A stretch of 64,000 nucleotides of DNA from Deltaproteobacteria bacterium. GTDB lineage: Bacteria; Desulfobacterota; Desulfuromonadia; Desulfuromonadales; BM103. The stretch spans positions 124,001 to 188,000 of the forward strand of contig VAUL01000001.1 in assembly GCA_005774545.1 (NCBI GenBank), in the 5' to 3' direction. The notes beneath the pieces were generated by a model, which was not told the DNA's origin, did no database searches, and worked only from the letters and a program-made list of their open reading frames with translations. Shown here piece after piece: positions 1 through 10,265 of this stretch. The position numbers and the translations under genes are program-made. How positions within the stretch are numbered: the first letter of the stretch is position 1; each line of letters starts with the position of its first letter.

Positions 1-2196
1 TCCGGCGACGAAGATCTCTACCGGGAATTTCAGCAGCAGGTGATGCAGGCGGTTCTGACCCGCAACACCCAGGCCTTCCTGCAGGCCAAGTACGAAGAGC
101 ACAAGGCCAGGCTGGCCAAGTACGGCTCATCGGTCTACCTGCTGGAGCCGAACATCAAGGAGAGCGAGGGGGGGCTGCGCGACCTGCATACGGCGATCTG
201 GATGGCGCGCGTCAAGTACAAGGCCGGGTCGCTGCGCGACCTGGTGCTGAAGAGCATCCTCAGCGAGGCGGAGCTGGCGGCGTTCCAGTCGGCCTACGAT
301 TACCTGTGGCGCATCCGCAACGAGCTCCACTACCTGTCCAAGCGCAAGAACGAGCAGCTGCACTTCGACAAGCAGGAGGCCATCGCCAATTTTCTCGGCT
401 ATCGGGACAACCGCAAGGGTCCGGCCGTCGAGCAGTTCATGCAGGCCTACTATGCGCATGCGACCCAGGTTGAGCATCTTGCGGCGAGCCTGATCAGCCG
501 GGTCATGCGCCAGGCCGAGCTGTCGACCAGGGTTTCGGCCAAGGTTTTTGGCGCGTTCCGCCGCCGCACGGTCGGCAAGGACTTCTTCATCTACGACAAC
601 GAGCTCAAGGCGATCAGCAAAAAGCTCTTTACCGAACGCCCGGCCGCGATGATGGAGGCGTTTGCCCACGCCAAGCGGCTCGACGTGCGCCTCAGCGTCG
701 AACTCAAGGGGATGATCCGGCAGAACCTGGAGCTGGTCAACGACCGGTTCCGGCGCTCCCGCGAGATATCCGAACTGTTCCTCGAGATCCTGCGCACGCC
801 GGGAGGGATCACCCGGACCCTGCGGGACATGCACCATCTGATGTTCCTGAACCGCTACATCCCGGAGTTCGAACGCATCTACTGCAAGGTCCAGCACGAC
901 GCCTACCACATTTACACGGTCGATACCCACACCCTGTTCTGCCTCGAGGAACTGGAGAAGCTGTGGCTCGGCGAGTACCGTGAGCGCAAGCCGGTCTACA
1001 CCCAGGTGGCCAACGAGGTCGAAAAGCGCGAACTGCTGGTGCTGGCCGTGCTCTTTCACGATATCGGCAAGGGGGAGGGGAAGGATCACAGCAACCGCGG
1101 CGCGGACATGATCCCGACCATCGCCCGGCGTCTCAATCTCAATCGCGAGGACAGCCAGCGCCTTGAATTCCTGGTCCGCCGCCATCTGGACATGGCCCAC
1201 ATCTCCCAGCGCCGCGACCTGCACGACGACCGGCTGATCAACGATTTCGCCCAGACCATGGGGATGAGCGAAAACCTGCGCATGCTCTTCCTGCTGACCT
1301 TTGCCGATATCAAGGGGGTCGGCCCCGATGTCTGGACCGAATGGAAGGGGCTGCTGCTGCAGGAACTCTACGAGAAGACCTACGATGTTCTCGAGCGCGG
1401 CGACTTCTACAAGGATCTGCGCTCGGAGCGCGTTCGCAACCGCCGCCGCAAGGTTGTCGACGCTCTGACCGAAGAGTTCGGCGAACGGCCGGTGCGCGAA
1501 CTTCTGCAGGCGGCCGGCACCCGCTACATCCTCTCCCACCACTCCGCCGAGATCGTGGCCCACATGCGTCTCGAACTGGATCGCGGCGACAAATCCGTGG
1601 CCATGGATGTCAGCGACGACCGCGACAGCGGTTTTTCCCAACTGGTGATATCGACACTCGACGTTCCCGGGCTGTTCAGCATGATCGCCGGGGTGCTGGC
1701 CGCCAACGGCATCAACATCCTCGGTGCCCAGGTCTATACGCGCAGCAACGGTGCGGCCCTCGACATCCTGCATGTCAACAATCCGCAGGGCGGCATCATC
1801 GAGAACCCGGCCAAGTGGACCAGGGTTCGCGAAGAACTCGAGGGGGTGATCGAGGGGCGGCTCAACGTCAGGCAGCTGGTCGGACGGCGCAAGGAGTCGG
1901 GGCTGGCACCGCAGTACGCGAAGCCGCGCTACCCGGACCGGGTCGAGTTCGACATCGATGTCTCCCGCGAATACACGGTCATCGACATCTTCACCCACGA
2001 CCGCATCGGTCTGCTCTACCGGATCACCCGCACCCTGGCCGATCTCGGCCTGTACATCTACGTCGCCAAGATCTCCACCAAGGTCGACCAGGTGGCCGAC
2101 ACCTTTTACGTCAAGGATATCTTCGGGCAGAAAATCGGCGCGCCGGAGAAGCTCGAGGAGATCCGGCGCCAGTTGCTCGCCTGTCTCGCGGAGTGA
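1..2196 (+). CDS. glnD: Bifunctional uridylyltransferase/uridylyl-removing enzyme GlnD (5' partial)
   Basis: Sensor of glutamine that uridylylates and de-uridylylates PII proteins and so controls nitrogen assimilation. The reading frame is open from base 1, so the gene begins outside the window. About 731 residues are present; the family is usually near 900, so most of the nucleotidyltransferase domain is missing. The fragment opens in the end of that domain, with the family motif EGGLRDLH near residue 54. The HD phosphohydrolase motif FHDIGKG (His codon at 1057) follows, with the further motif DHSNRGA. Two C-terminal ACT domains lie at about 1635-1860 and 1970-2190. The ACT-ACT ending and HD domain distinguish it from other nucleotidyltransferases. 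xerD starts 11 bases after its stop. No frameshift was seen. Confidence 0.96.
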   Translation, partial: SGDEDLYREFQQQVMQAVLTRNTQAFLQAKYEEHKARLAKYGSSVYLLEPNIKESEGGLRDLHTAIWMARVKYKAGSLRDLVLKSILSEAELAAFQSAYDYLWRIRNELHYLSKRKNEQLHFDKQEAIANFLGYRDNRKGPAVEQFMQAYYAHATQVEHLAASLISRVMRQAELSTRVSAKVFGAFRRRTVGKDFFIYDNELKAISKKLFTERPAAMMEAFAHAKRLDVRLSVELKGMIRQNLELVNDRFRRSREISELFLEILRTPGGITRTLRDMHHLMFLNRYIPEFERIYCKVQHDAYHIYTVDTHTLFCLEELEKLWLGEYRERKPVYTQVANEVEKRELLVLAVLFHDIGKGEGKDHSNRGADMIPTIARRLNLNREDSQRLEFLVRRHLDMAHISQRRDLHDDRLINDFAQTMGMSENLRMLFLLTFADIKGVGPDVWTEWKGLLLQELYEKTYDVLERGDFYKDLRSERVRNRRRKVVDALTEEFGERPVRELLQAAGTRYILSHHSAEIVAHMRLELDRGDKSVAMDVSDDRDSGFSQLVISTLDVPGLFSMIAGVLAANGINILGAQVYTRSNGAALDILHVNNPQGGIIENPAKWTRVREELEGVIEGRLNVRQLVGRRKESGLAPQYAKPRYPDRVEFDIDVSREYTVIDIFTHDRIGLLYRITRTLADLGLYIYVAKISTKVDQVADTFYVKDIFGQKIGAPEKLEEIRRQLLACLAE

Positions 2197-2207
2197 CGGC
2201 GCGGTTC

Positions 2208-3095
2208 ATGGATCACTATCTCGACCTGTTCATGAACTACCTGGCCGTGGAGCGCGGCCTGTCGCGCAACACGCTCGATGCCTACGGCCGCGACCTGTCC
2301 AGGTACCTGGCGTGGCTGCATGCGCAAGGGGTGGTCGGCCCCGATGAGATCGGCGCCCCGGTTCTGCTCCGCTTCCTGTCCCACCTCAAGGATCAGGGGC
2401 TGGCTCCGCGCAGCCGCTCGCGTGCCCTGGTGGCATTGCGCACCTTTCACAAGTTCCTGGTCAGCGAGCGGCTGTGCGCCGTCAATCCGACCGGGCAGGT
2501 TGCCGCGCCGCGCAGCCTGGCGCCTCTGCCGAAGACGCTCTCGCCACAGGATGTCGAAGCGCTTCTGGCTTCGCCGCAGGGGGGCGACCCGCTGGCGGCG
2601 CGCGATCGGGCCATGCTGGAGATTCTCTATGCCACCGGGCTGCGCGTCTCCGAACTGGTCTCGCTCAAGCTCGACGATCTGCAGCTCGATGTCGGCTATC
2701 TGACGGCCTTCGGCAAGCGCAGCAAACAGCGCATTGTGCCGCTCGGCGTCGCTGCCATCGATGAATTGCGCTTTTACCTGGCCGCGGCCCGGCCGCATTT
2801 CGATCGCACCAGATCCTCGCCGTTTGTCTTTTTGAACCGCTCGGGAGAGGGGTTGACACGCCAGGGCTTCTGGAAGATTATCAAGCGCCGCGCCCGGCAG
2901 GCGGGGATCCTGCGCAATATCACTCCCCACACCCTGCGTCATTCGTTTGCCACGCACCTGCTGGAAAACGGCGCCGATCTGCGTTCGGTGCAGGCGATGC
3001 TCGGCCACGCCGACATCTCCACGACGCAAATCTACACGCATGTTACGCGCGAGCGGCTGCGCCAGCTTCATGCCCGCCATCATCCGCGCGGCTGA
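2208..3095 (+). CDS. xerD: Tyrosine recombinase XerD
   Basis: Site-specific recombinase that, with XerC, resolves chromosome dimers at dif. The 295-residue product has an N-terminal SAM-like core-binding domain (about 1-100) and a C-terminal catalytic domain. All six active-site residues are visible: Arg146 (ATGLRVSEL), Lys170 (FGKRSKQR), His241 and Arg244 (HTLRH), His267 (LGHADIS) and nucleophile Tyr276 (TQIYTHV). The segment HTLRHSFATHLLENGADLR is typical of XerD rather than phage integrases. The ATG at 2208 is chosen because MDHYLDLFMNYLAVERGLS matches the family start. The open frame continues upstream, but only as a shadow of glnD. The 11-base spacing from glnD suggests cotranscription. 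XerC is the only close alternative. Confidence 0.93.
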   Translation: MDHYLDLFMNYLAVERGLSRNTLDAYGRDLSRYLAWLHAQGVVGPDEIGAPVLLRFLSHLKDQGLAPRSRSRALVALRTFHKFLVSERLCAVNPTGQVAAPRSLAPLPKTLSPQDVEALLASPQGGDPLAARDRAMLEILYATGLRVSELVSLKLDDLQLDVGYLTAFGKRSKQRIVPLGVAAIDELRFYLAAARPHFDRTRSSPFVFLNRSGEGLTRQGFWKIIKRRARQAGILRNITPHTLRHSFATHLLENGADLRSVQAMLGHADISTTQIYTHVTRERLRQLHARHHPRG

Positions 3096-3136
3096 TCCGG
3101 CACCGGTCGATATCCCGCAACAACGAAGAGGAAGTG

Positions 3137-4348
3137 ATGAAATACCTGATCCTGGTCGGCGACGGCATGGCCGACGAACCGATTGACGAACTGGGGGGGC
3201 TGACCCCCCTGGAAAAGGCCCGCACCCCCAACATGGACCGTCTGGCCCGGGCCGGTCTGACCGGTATGGCCGAAACCGTTCCGGCAGCGTATCATCCCGG
3301 TTCCGATGTTGCCAACCTGTCGGTCTTCGGCTACGACCCGGCCGCCTGCTATACCGGCCGTTCGCCTCTCGAGGCCGCCAGCATGGGGGTGGAACTGGGG
3401 CCGGACGATGTGGCCTTCCGCCTCAACCTGGTGACCCTGGCCGCCCACGGTGGCGATCTCTACATGGAGGACTTCTCGGCCGGCCACATCACCACCGATG
3501 AGGCCCGCGAGCTGATTGCCACCCTGCAGAGTGAACTCGGCGACGAGACTTTCCAGTTCTATCCCGGCGTCTCCTACCGGCACCTGATGGTCTGGCGCGG
3601 CGGCCGCACGGACTTCACCATCGCCCCCCCGCACGATCTGACCAACCAGAGCGTACGCAGCCATATGCTGCGCACCCCCGAGGCGCAGCCGCTGATGCAG
3701 ATCACCACCTCGGCACAGCTGCTGTTCAAGAACCATCCGGTCAATCTGCGTCGGCAGGCCGCCGGCAAACTGCCGGCCAACTCGATCTGGCTGTGGGGGC
3801 AGGGGAAGCGGCCGCGGATGCAGACCCTGCAGGAGATGCATGGCCTGAGCGGGGCCGTCATCTCGGCGGTGGACCTGATCAAGGGGATCGGCATCTATGC
3901 CGGCCTGAAGGTCATCAATGTCCCCGGAGCCACCGGCTACCTCGACACCAACTATCGCGGCAAGGCGCAGGCCGCCCTCGACGTCCTTTGTGAATGCGAT
4001 CTGGCCTATGTGCATGTCGAAGCCCCCGACGAGGCCGCCCACGGCGGCCAACTGAATGACAAGATCACGGCCATCGAACGTTTCGATGCCGAAGTCGTCG
4101 GGACGATCCTCGACGGGATCGGGGGCGTGGGCGATTGCCGGATCCTGGTCCTTCCCGATCACCCGACGCCGGTCAAGCGCATGACCCACACCAAGGATCC
4201 GGTCCCGTTCATCCTCTACGGCAGCCGCGGCGAGTTCGTGCCGCGCGGCGAGGTGACGGGCTACAGCGAAGCCAATGCCCGCTCGACCGGAATCCTGGTG
4301 CGTCCGGGACACCTCATGCTGCAGCACCTGATTGCCGGCACTCTCTGA
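3137..4348 (+). CDS. apgM: 2,3-bisphosphoglycerate-independent phosphoglycerate mutase, archaeal type
   Basis: Interconverts 3- and 2-phosphoglycerate in glycolysis/gluconeogenesis without a bisphosphoglycerate cofactor. The 403-residue protein begins MKYLILVGDGMADEPI, the metal-binding start of the alkaline-phosphatase superfamily, and has the PGSDVANLSVFGYDP segment that carries the phosphorylated-serine region. It also has HVEAPDEAAHGG and the late metal site LPDHPTPV. Length and sequence style fit the roughly 400-residue ApgM class rather than the roughly 510-residue bacterial GpmI. An upstream GTG at 3134 is possible, but ATG 3137 has the AGAGGAAG ribosome site. It faces the gap-pgk-tpiA-secG operon across a shared terminator, so a run of lower-glycolysis genes converges here. 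Related phosphonate-processing decarboxylases are a less likely alternative. Confidence 0.9.
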   Translation: MKYLILVGDGMADEPIDELGGLTPLEKARTPNMDRLARAGLTGMAETVPAAYHPGSDVANLSVFGYDPAACYTGRSPLEAASMGVELGPDDVAFRLNLVTLAAHGGDLYMEDFSAGHITTDEARELIATLQSELGDETFQFYPGVSYRHLMVWRGGRTDFTIAPPHDLTNQSVRSHMLRTPEAQPLMQITTSAQLLFKNHPVNLRRQAAGKLPANSIWLWGQGKRPRMQTLQEMHGLSGAVISAVDLIKGIGIYAGLKVINVPGATGYLDTNYRGKAQAALDVLCECDLAYVHVEAPDEAAHGGQLNDKITAIERFDAEVVGTILDGIGGVGDCRILVLPDHPTPVKRMTHTKDPVPFILYGSRGEFVPRGEVTGYSEANARSTGILVRPGHLMLQHLIAGTL

Positions 4349-4372
4349 AATCACCCGAGTTCCTGAAACAGC

Positions 4373-4400
4373 AAAGGCCCGGTCAGTCGACCGGGCCTTT
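4373..4400. terminator. Bidirectional terminator between apgM and secG
   Basis: Perfect 11-bp inverted repeat AAAGGCCCGGT (4373-4383) and ACCGGGCCTTT (4390-4400) with a 6-base loop whose ends can also pair. Being symmetric with A/T-rich ends, it can serve apgM on the plus strand and secG on the minus strand. Confidence 0.8.
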
Positions 4401-4427
4401 CGTCTTCGATGCGCTGTAAGGGGGGCG

Positions 4428-4769
4428 CTATTTCGGCTGGGCGGCCGGAGCCGGGGCCGGCATTGCGGGCGCCGCCGGCATCGACTGGGCCGGCGGGGTT
4501 GCCGGGGCGACCTGCTCGGGCATGACGCTGCTGCCGCCGGGCTGTCCCCAGAAGATGGCCAGCGCCAGGCTGGTCAGCATGAAGATGATGGCGGCGCCGG
4601 TGGTCAGCTTGCCGAGGAAGGTCTGGCCGCCGGAGGCGCCGAAGATCGTCTGGCTGGCGCCGGCGCCGAAGGTCGCGCCGACTTCGGCCCCCTTGCCACC
4701 CTGGAGCAGGACGATGCCGATCAGGGCCAGGCAGACGACGATGTGCAGGATCAGAAGCAGAATGTCCAT
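4428..4769 (-). CDS. secG: Preprotein translocase subunit SecG
   Basis: Small inner-membrane subunit of the SecYEG protein-export channel. The 113-residue product starts MDILLLILHIVVCLALIGIVLLQ (one membrane segment), followed by the conserved cytoplasmic loop QGGKGAEVGATFGAG. A second membrane segment lies at about residues 53-72. The C-terminal tail is rich in Ala, Pro and Met and looks disordered. It lies 83 bases after tpiA on the same strand, the last gene of the gap-pgk-tpiA-secG unit, an arrangement common in bacteria. The low-complexity tail is longer than in E. coli SecG, but the two helices and loop make the call secure. Confidence 0.94.
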   Translation of the reverse strand: MDILLLILHIVVCLALIGIVLLQGGKGAEVGATFGAGASQTIFGASGGQTFLGKLTTGAAIIFMLTSLALAIFWGQPGGSSVMPEQVAPATPPAQSMPAAPAMPAPAPAAQPK

Positions 4770-4852
4770 GGGGCTACCGTATCTCTTTTCGTTTGGTGTC
4801 GCGAAGCGAATACGAAACTTAGCACAAGTGCCGGTCGTATCTCAATAAGTTT

Positions 4853-5611
4853 CTAGGCCGGCTGGAAACGGGCGATGCGGGCGAATTCCTCCGTCTTGAG
4901 GCTGGCGCCGCCGACCAGCGCGCCATCGACATCGGGCTGGGTCATCAGGCCGTCGACGTTGCCGGGCTTGACGCTGCCGCCATAGAGGATGCGGGTTGCA
5001 TCCGCGACGTCCGGGCCGAACTGTTCGCGCAGCAGGGCACGCACGAAGGCATGGGCCTCCTGGGCCTGTTCGTCGGTGGCGGTCTTGCCGGTGCCGATGG
5101 CCCAGACCGGTTCGTAGGCGACGACCACGCCGGCCATCGCCTCCGGAGCAAGCCCCTTGAGCCCGTGGCGCACCTGGCGGCGCAGCACGTCGAACATCCG
5201 GTCGGCCTCGCGCTCTTCCAGCGTCTCGCCGATGCAGAGGATGACGCCGAGCCCGTCGCGCACCAGGGCGTGAACCTTGCGGTTGATGAATTCGTCGCTT
5301 TCGCCGAAGAGCTGGCGGCGTTCCGAGTGACCGACGATCACGTAGCGGCAGCCGGCATCCTTGAGGAGCAGCGGCGAAACCTCTCCGGTAAAGGCACCGG
5401 TCGGTTCGGGGTAGCAGTTCTGGGCGGCCAGCAGGATGCCGCTGCCGGCCAGGGCGGCCGCAGCCGTCTCCAGGGCGGTAAAGGGCGGTGCCACCACCAC
5501 CTCGACACCGGCGAGCCCCGCCAGTTCACTCTTCAGCCCGTTGATCAGCTCCGCGGCCTCGGCCCGCGTCTTGTGAAGCTTCCAGTTGCCCGCAATCATC
5601 GGCATGCGCAT
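4853..5611 (-). CDS. tpiA: Triosephosphate isomerase
   Basis: Interconverts dihydroxyacetone phosphate and glyceraldehyde-3-phosphate; cytosolic TIM-barrel enzyme. The 252-residue product has the substrate-binding start IAGNWKLHK, the histidine motif VGHSERR, the catalytic-glutamate motif AYEPVWAIGTGK and the phosphate loop ILYGGSVKPGN. Start choice: an ATG at 5617 is in frame, but AAGGA lies only 3 bases before it. The ATG at 5611 has a 9-base spacing and gives MRMPMIAGNWK, closer to the family start. It follows pgk by 24 bases and precedes secG in the operon. Confidence 0.96.
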   Translation of the reverse strand: MRMPMIAGNWKLHKTRAEAAELINGLKSELAGLAGVEVVVAPPFTALETAAAALAGSGILLAAQNCYPEPTGAFTGEVSPLLLKDAGCRYVIVGHSERRQLFGESDEFINRKVHALVRDGLGVILCIGETLEEREADRMFDVLRRQVRHGLKGLAPEAMAGVVVAYEPVWAIGTGKTATDEQAQEAHAFVRALLREQFGPDVADATRILYGGSVKPGNVDGLMTQPDVDGALVGGASLKTEEFARIARFQPA

Positions 5612-5635
5612 GGTCATAATTCCTTGGCCGTTAGC

Positions 5636-6829
5636 TTAAGGTCTGTCGTTGAGCGCCACGACGCCCGGGAGGGCCTTGCCTTCGAGGAATTCGAGGGAGG
5701 CGCCGCCGCCGGTGGAGATGTGGGTCATTTTGGTTTCGACCCCGGCTTTTTTCACGGCGGCCACGGAGTCGCCGCCGCCGATGATGGTCCGGGCCTGCGA
5801 CTCGGCCAGGGTCCGGGCGACCGCCATGGTGCCGGTGGCGAAGGCATCGAATTCGAAGACCCCCATCGGCCCGTTCCAGATGACCATGCGCGCCTCACGC
5901 AGGACCCGGTTGTAGGACGAGCAGGTTTCCGGGCCGATGTCGAGGGCCATCCAGTCATCGGGGAAGTCGGCGTCGCAGCAGACCTTGTGCGCGGCATCGG
6001 CCTTGAATTCGGGGGCGATGACGTGATCCTTCGGGAGCATGACCATGACGCCGCGGGCTTCGGCCTGCGCCAGCAGGGAAGCGGCTAGTTCCAGGCGGTC
6101 TTCTTCGACCAGCGATTTGCCGATCGGGCGCCCCTGGGCCTTGAGGAACGTGTAGGCCATCCCGCCGCCGATGATCAGGGTGTCGACCTTGGGGAGCAGG
6201 TTTTCGATGACGGCAATCTTGTCGCTGACCTTGGCGCCGCCGAGTACGGCGACGAAGGGGTGGTCGGGGTAGGCCAGGGCCTGGCCGAGATAGCGCAGTT
6301 CCTTCTCCAGCAGGAAGCCGGCCACCGCCGGGGTGAGCAGGCGCGCGACCCCTTCCGTCGAGGCATGGGCCCGATGGGCCGTGCCGAAGGCATCGTTGAC
6401 GTAGACGTCGGCCAATCGGGCCATCTGCGCCGCCAGTGCCGGGTCGTTCTTGGTCTCGCCCTTGTGGAAGCGGACGTTTTCGAGCAGAAGCACGTCGCCG
6501 TCCCGCATCCCGGCGACCATGGCCTCGACCTCGGGGCCGACGCAGTCCGGCGCCATCTGCACCGGCCGGCCGAGATGGCGGGCCAGGCAGGCGGCGGCGG
6601 GCGCCAGGCTGTACTTCGGGTCGGGACCGTCCTTGGGGCGGCCGAGGTGGGAGGCGAGGATCAGCCGCCCGCCGTTCTCGATCAGGTGGCGGATGGTCGG
6701 CAGCGCCGCGGTGATGCGGGTGTCGTCGGTGACGTTGCCGGCGGCATCCAGGGGCACGTTGAAGTCGACCCGGCAGAAGATTCGTCTGCCGCGGACGTCG
6801 ATGTCCTTGATGGAGAGCTTGTTGAACAT
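5636..6829 (-). CDS. pgk: Phosphoglycerate kinase
   Basis: Transfers phosphate from 1,3-bisphosphoglycerate to ADP in glycolysis (reversed in gluconeogenesis). The 397-residue product begins [20 protein letters not shown] and has VDFNVPLD, the substrate-binding segment ASHLGRPK, and the C-terminal nucleotide-binding region with [15 protein letters not shown] and [11 protein letters not shown]. An in-frame start exists 39 bases upstream at 6868, but AGGAGGAAGCAGTC directly precedes the ATG at 6829, which therefore decides the start. It is separated from gap by 73 bases that contain a perfect hairpin, so it may be expressed at a lower level than gap. Confidence 0.97.
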   Translation of the reverse strand: MFNKLSIKDIDVRGRRIFCRVDFNVPLDAAGNVTDDTRITAALPTIRHLIENGGRLILASHLGRPKDGPDPKYSLAPAAACLARHLGRPVQMAPDCVGPEVEAMVAGMRDGDVLLLENVRFHKGETKNDPALAAQMARLADVYVNDAFGTAHRAHASTEGVARLLTPAVAGFLLEKELRYLGQALAYPDHPFVAVLGGAKVSDKIAVIENLLPKVDTLIIGGGMAYTFLKAQGRPIGKSLVEEDRLELAASLLAQAEARGVMVMLPKDHVIAPEFKADAAHKVCCDADFPDDWMALDIGPETCSSYNRVLREARMVIWNGPMGVFEFDAFATGTMAVARTLAESQARTIIGGGDSVAAVKKAGVETKMTHISTGGGASLEFLEGKALPGVVALNDRP

Positions 6830-6851
6830 GACTGCTTCCTCCTGGCATGGA

Positions 6852-6877
6852 AAAGGGCAGGTTGGCACCTGCCCTTT
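6852..6877 (-). terminator. Hairpin between gap and pgk (partial terminator or processing site)
   Basis: Perfect 11-bp inverted repeat AAAGGGCAGGT (6852-6862) and ACCTGCCCTTT (6867-6877) around TGGC. On the minus strand the stem ends in CCCTTTT and lies after the gap stop and just before the pgk ribosome site, so it probably attenuates or stabilises the gap end of the operon transcript rather than fully ending it. Confidence 0.65.
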
Positions 6878-6902
6878 GTCACGGCTGAAAATGCGGCGGG
6901 GA

Positions 6903-8057
<1,155 letters not shown>

Positions 8058-8170
8058 TCAAGGCAATTGCCCTTTGCCGGCGCCTGTGGTAAATAACGTG
8101 TTCCGCCGGAGCCGATACGCAGCGGCTTTCGATGGTACGTTCACGCCCCCTGGAGGAAGCGCTTCCGGCA

Positions 8171-10225
8171 ATGAAAGGAACACTCGAGAAACGCCTCCTT
8201 CTGCTCTGTTTCTTTGCGCTTGCCATCACGATCGCCGTTAATACCGGGTTCAGCGTCGAGAGTTTCCGCAGGCAGTATCGCGAGGGGATTCTCCGCCGCT
8301 GCAGCACCCTGGCGACCTCCCTCAAGGGGCAGGTGGAACGCGTGCTGGCCCTCGGCATCCCGCTCGGGCAGATCGAGGGGCTGTCCGAGCGCTGCCAGAG
8401 CGTCACCGCCAACGATCCCGAGATTTCCTACTGCCTGATCGAGGACGCCCGCGGCACGGTTCTCTACCGCAGCACCACGCTGATGTTCGATCCGGCCAAT
8501 TCGAAGCTGGCCGGTCATCTCAGCGAATCCGTCTCGGTCGTCGACACGGCCGAATTCGGTCGTCTCTACGATCTGGCCGTGCCGCTCTACGATTTCGAGG
8601 AAAAACTCGCGGGTCGCATCAGGATCGGTTTCCAGGAGAAGGTTCTCAAGGTGCTGACCGGCGAGCACCTGCTCTGGTCGCTGCTCGTGCTGGGCGGCGC
8701 CTCGGCGGCCGTTTTCGCCCTGATGATCCTGTTCATCCGTCGCGACCTGGTGATGCCGGTGCGGCGGATGTGTGCGACCGCGACCACGATTGCCGCCGGC
8801 GACTTCAACGTCAAGCTGCCGCCGATGGAATCGCAGGAGCTGGCAACGCTCGGAGACGCTCTTTCGGAGATGGCCTCGTCGCTGCTGCAGCGTGATGTGG
8901 AGTTGCGCAACCGCTACCGCGACCTGGAAGAGGCCAACCGCGAACTGCAGCTTTCCTACGAGCAGCTGGAGACCATGAGCGCCGATCTCGGCCGCAGCCG
9001 GGAGATGTACCGGTCCCTGCTGGACGATGCAAGCGACGCCATCCTGGTCTGCGATGAAGACGATCGCGTGCTGATGATCAACAAGTCGGCCGAGCAGTTC
9101 TTCGGCCTGCCGCGCATTCGTGTCGAGGGTGAAAGCATCGCCGCTTTCCTGCAGGATATCCGCTGTCACAATTTCGCGGAACTCGATGCCTGGTACCAGG
9201 CGATCCGCCCCGGCCGTGCCAGTGACACGGAAATCCGCTTCCTGCAGCCGTTCGAGAAGAAACTGCTGGTCGGCTGGGCCACCGGCGCGGCGATCGTCGG
9301 CAAGGGCGGCAAGCGCTTCGTGCAGATGATCATCCGCGACGCCACGCGCGAGGAGGAGATCCGCCAGCAGCTGGAGCGGGCTGCGCGTGAACTGGAGCGC
9401 CTCAACCAGATGAAGAATTCGTTCCTCGGTCTGGCCTCCCACGAACTCAAGACGCCGCTGACCATCATCCTGGGCTACGTCGAACTGCTGCTGAACGAAA
9501 TGTCGTCGCGGCTCGACGAGGGGACCCGCGAGATGCTCCGTCACATCAGTCGGGCCAGCGAGCGGCTTTCCGAGATCGTGCGCGACATGGTCGATGTGTC
9601 GATGCTCGACAATCGCACCCTGGAGCTGATGAGCCAGGAAGTCGATGTCAACAGCCTGGTGAGCAATGCTGTCGAGAAATCCCGCGAGGCCATCCAGCAG
9701 CGTCGGCAGAAGCTGCATCTCGATCTGGCCGAGGATCTGCCGTCGGTGCGCTGCGACCAGGAGCGGATGATCCAGGCCATCAGCAATATCCTCGGCAACG
9801 CGATCAAGTTCACCCCGGATTTCGGCCTGATCAGGGTACGCACGCGGCTGGTGATGCGCCCGCGGCTGCCGGAGAAGTTTGCCGACGACGGTCCCGGCGG
9901 CGTCTGCGCCGTCAACGGCACCCTCCATCCTTATGCCGAGATAGCGGTGATCGACAGCGGCATCGGTATCGCCCGGAACGAGCAGGAGACGATCTTCGAC
10001 AAGTTTTACGAGGTCGGCGACGTCGAGGAGCACTCCAGCGGCAAGATCGCCTTCAAGAGCCGCGGCGCCGGGCTCGGCCTGACCATTGTCAAGGGCGTCG
10101 TCGACATGCATGGCGGGACCGTCTGGGCGGAAAGCCCGGGGTATGACCCCGAGCGTTTTCCCGGGAGCACTTTTTTCATCCTGCTCCCCACGGTTTCGCC
10201 TGCCGGATCCGGTGCCTGCGAATGA
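8171..10225 (+). CDS. Membrane-bound PAS sensor histidine kinase
   Basis: Probable two-component sensor. With the start at ATG 8171 the protein has 684 residues. Membrane segment 1 is at about 6-27, a periplasmic region with several cysteines at about 28-165, and membrane segment 2 at about 166-190. A HAMP linker follows at about 190-243, a coiled coil to 275, and a PAS domain at about 277-395. The HisKA motif GLASHELKTPLT (phospho-acceptor near His424) and an HATPase domain complete it, with N box GNAIKFTP, G1 VIDSGIGIA and G2 GAGLGLTIVK. The ligand is unknown. An in-frame ATG at 8132 would add 13 residues; GGAGG at 8152 is 13-14 bases from ATG 8171, so the start is uncertain. No response regulator is adjacent. 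Confidence 0.9.
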   Translation: MKGTLEKRLLLLCFFALAITIAVNTGFSVESFRRQYREGILRRCSTLATSLKGQVERVLALGIPLGQIEGLSERCQSVTANDPEISYCLIEDARGTVLYRSTTLMFDPANSKLAGHLSESVSVVDTAEFGRLYDLAVPLYDFEEKLAGRIRIGFQEKVLKVLTGEHLLWSLLVLGGASAAVFALMILFIRRDLVMPVRRMCATATTIAAGDFNVKLPPMESQELATLGDALSEMASSLLQRDVELRNRYRDLEEANRELQLSYEQLETMSADLGRSREMYRSLLDDASDAILVCDEDDRVLMINKSAEQFFGLPRIRVEGESIAAFLQDIRCHNFAELDAWYQAIRPGRASDTEIRFLQPFEKKLLVGWATGAAIVGKGGKRFVQMIIRDATREEEIRQQLERAARELERLNQMKNSFLGLASHELKTPLTIILGYVELLLNEMSSRLDEGTREMLRHISRASERLSEIVRDMVDVSMLDNRTLELMSQEVDVNSLVSNAVEKSREAIQQRRQKLHLDLAEDLPSVRCDQERMIQAISNILGNAIKFTPDFGLIRVRTRLVMRPRLPEKFADDGPGGVCAVNGTLHPYAEIAVIDSGIGIARNEQETIFDKFYEVGDVEEHSSGKIAFKSRGAGLGLTIVKGVVDMHGGTVWAESPGYDPERFPGSTFFILLPTVSPAGSGACE

Positions 10226-10265
10226 TGGGCACTTTGCCTGACGGCCGGTCCTGCAGGTGCGGAGC

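Noticed and set aside
127-1998. 623-codon minus-strand open frame under glnD
   Set aside because: Antisense shadow of glnD; no domain recognised.
2208-3095. Tyrosine recombinase as a sign of an integrated mobile element
   Set aside because: Sequence and placement after glnD fit chromosomal XerD; no attachment-site repeats, tRNA or phage genes are nearby.
8067-8095. TTGCCC-N17-TAAATA as promoter of the sensor kinase
   Set aside because: Only 4 of 6 and 3 of 6 consensus matches; too weak to list.
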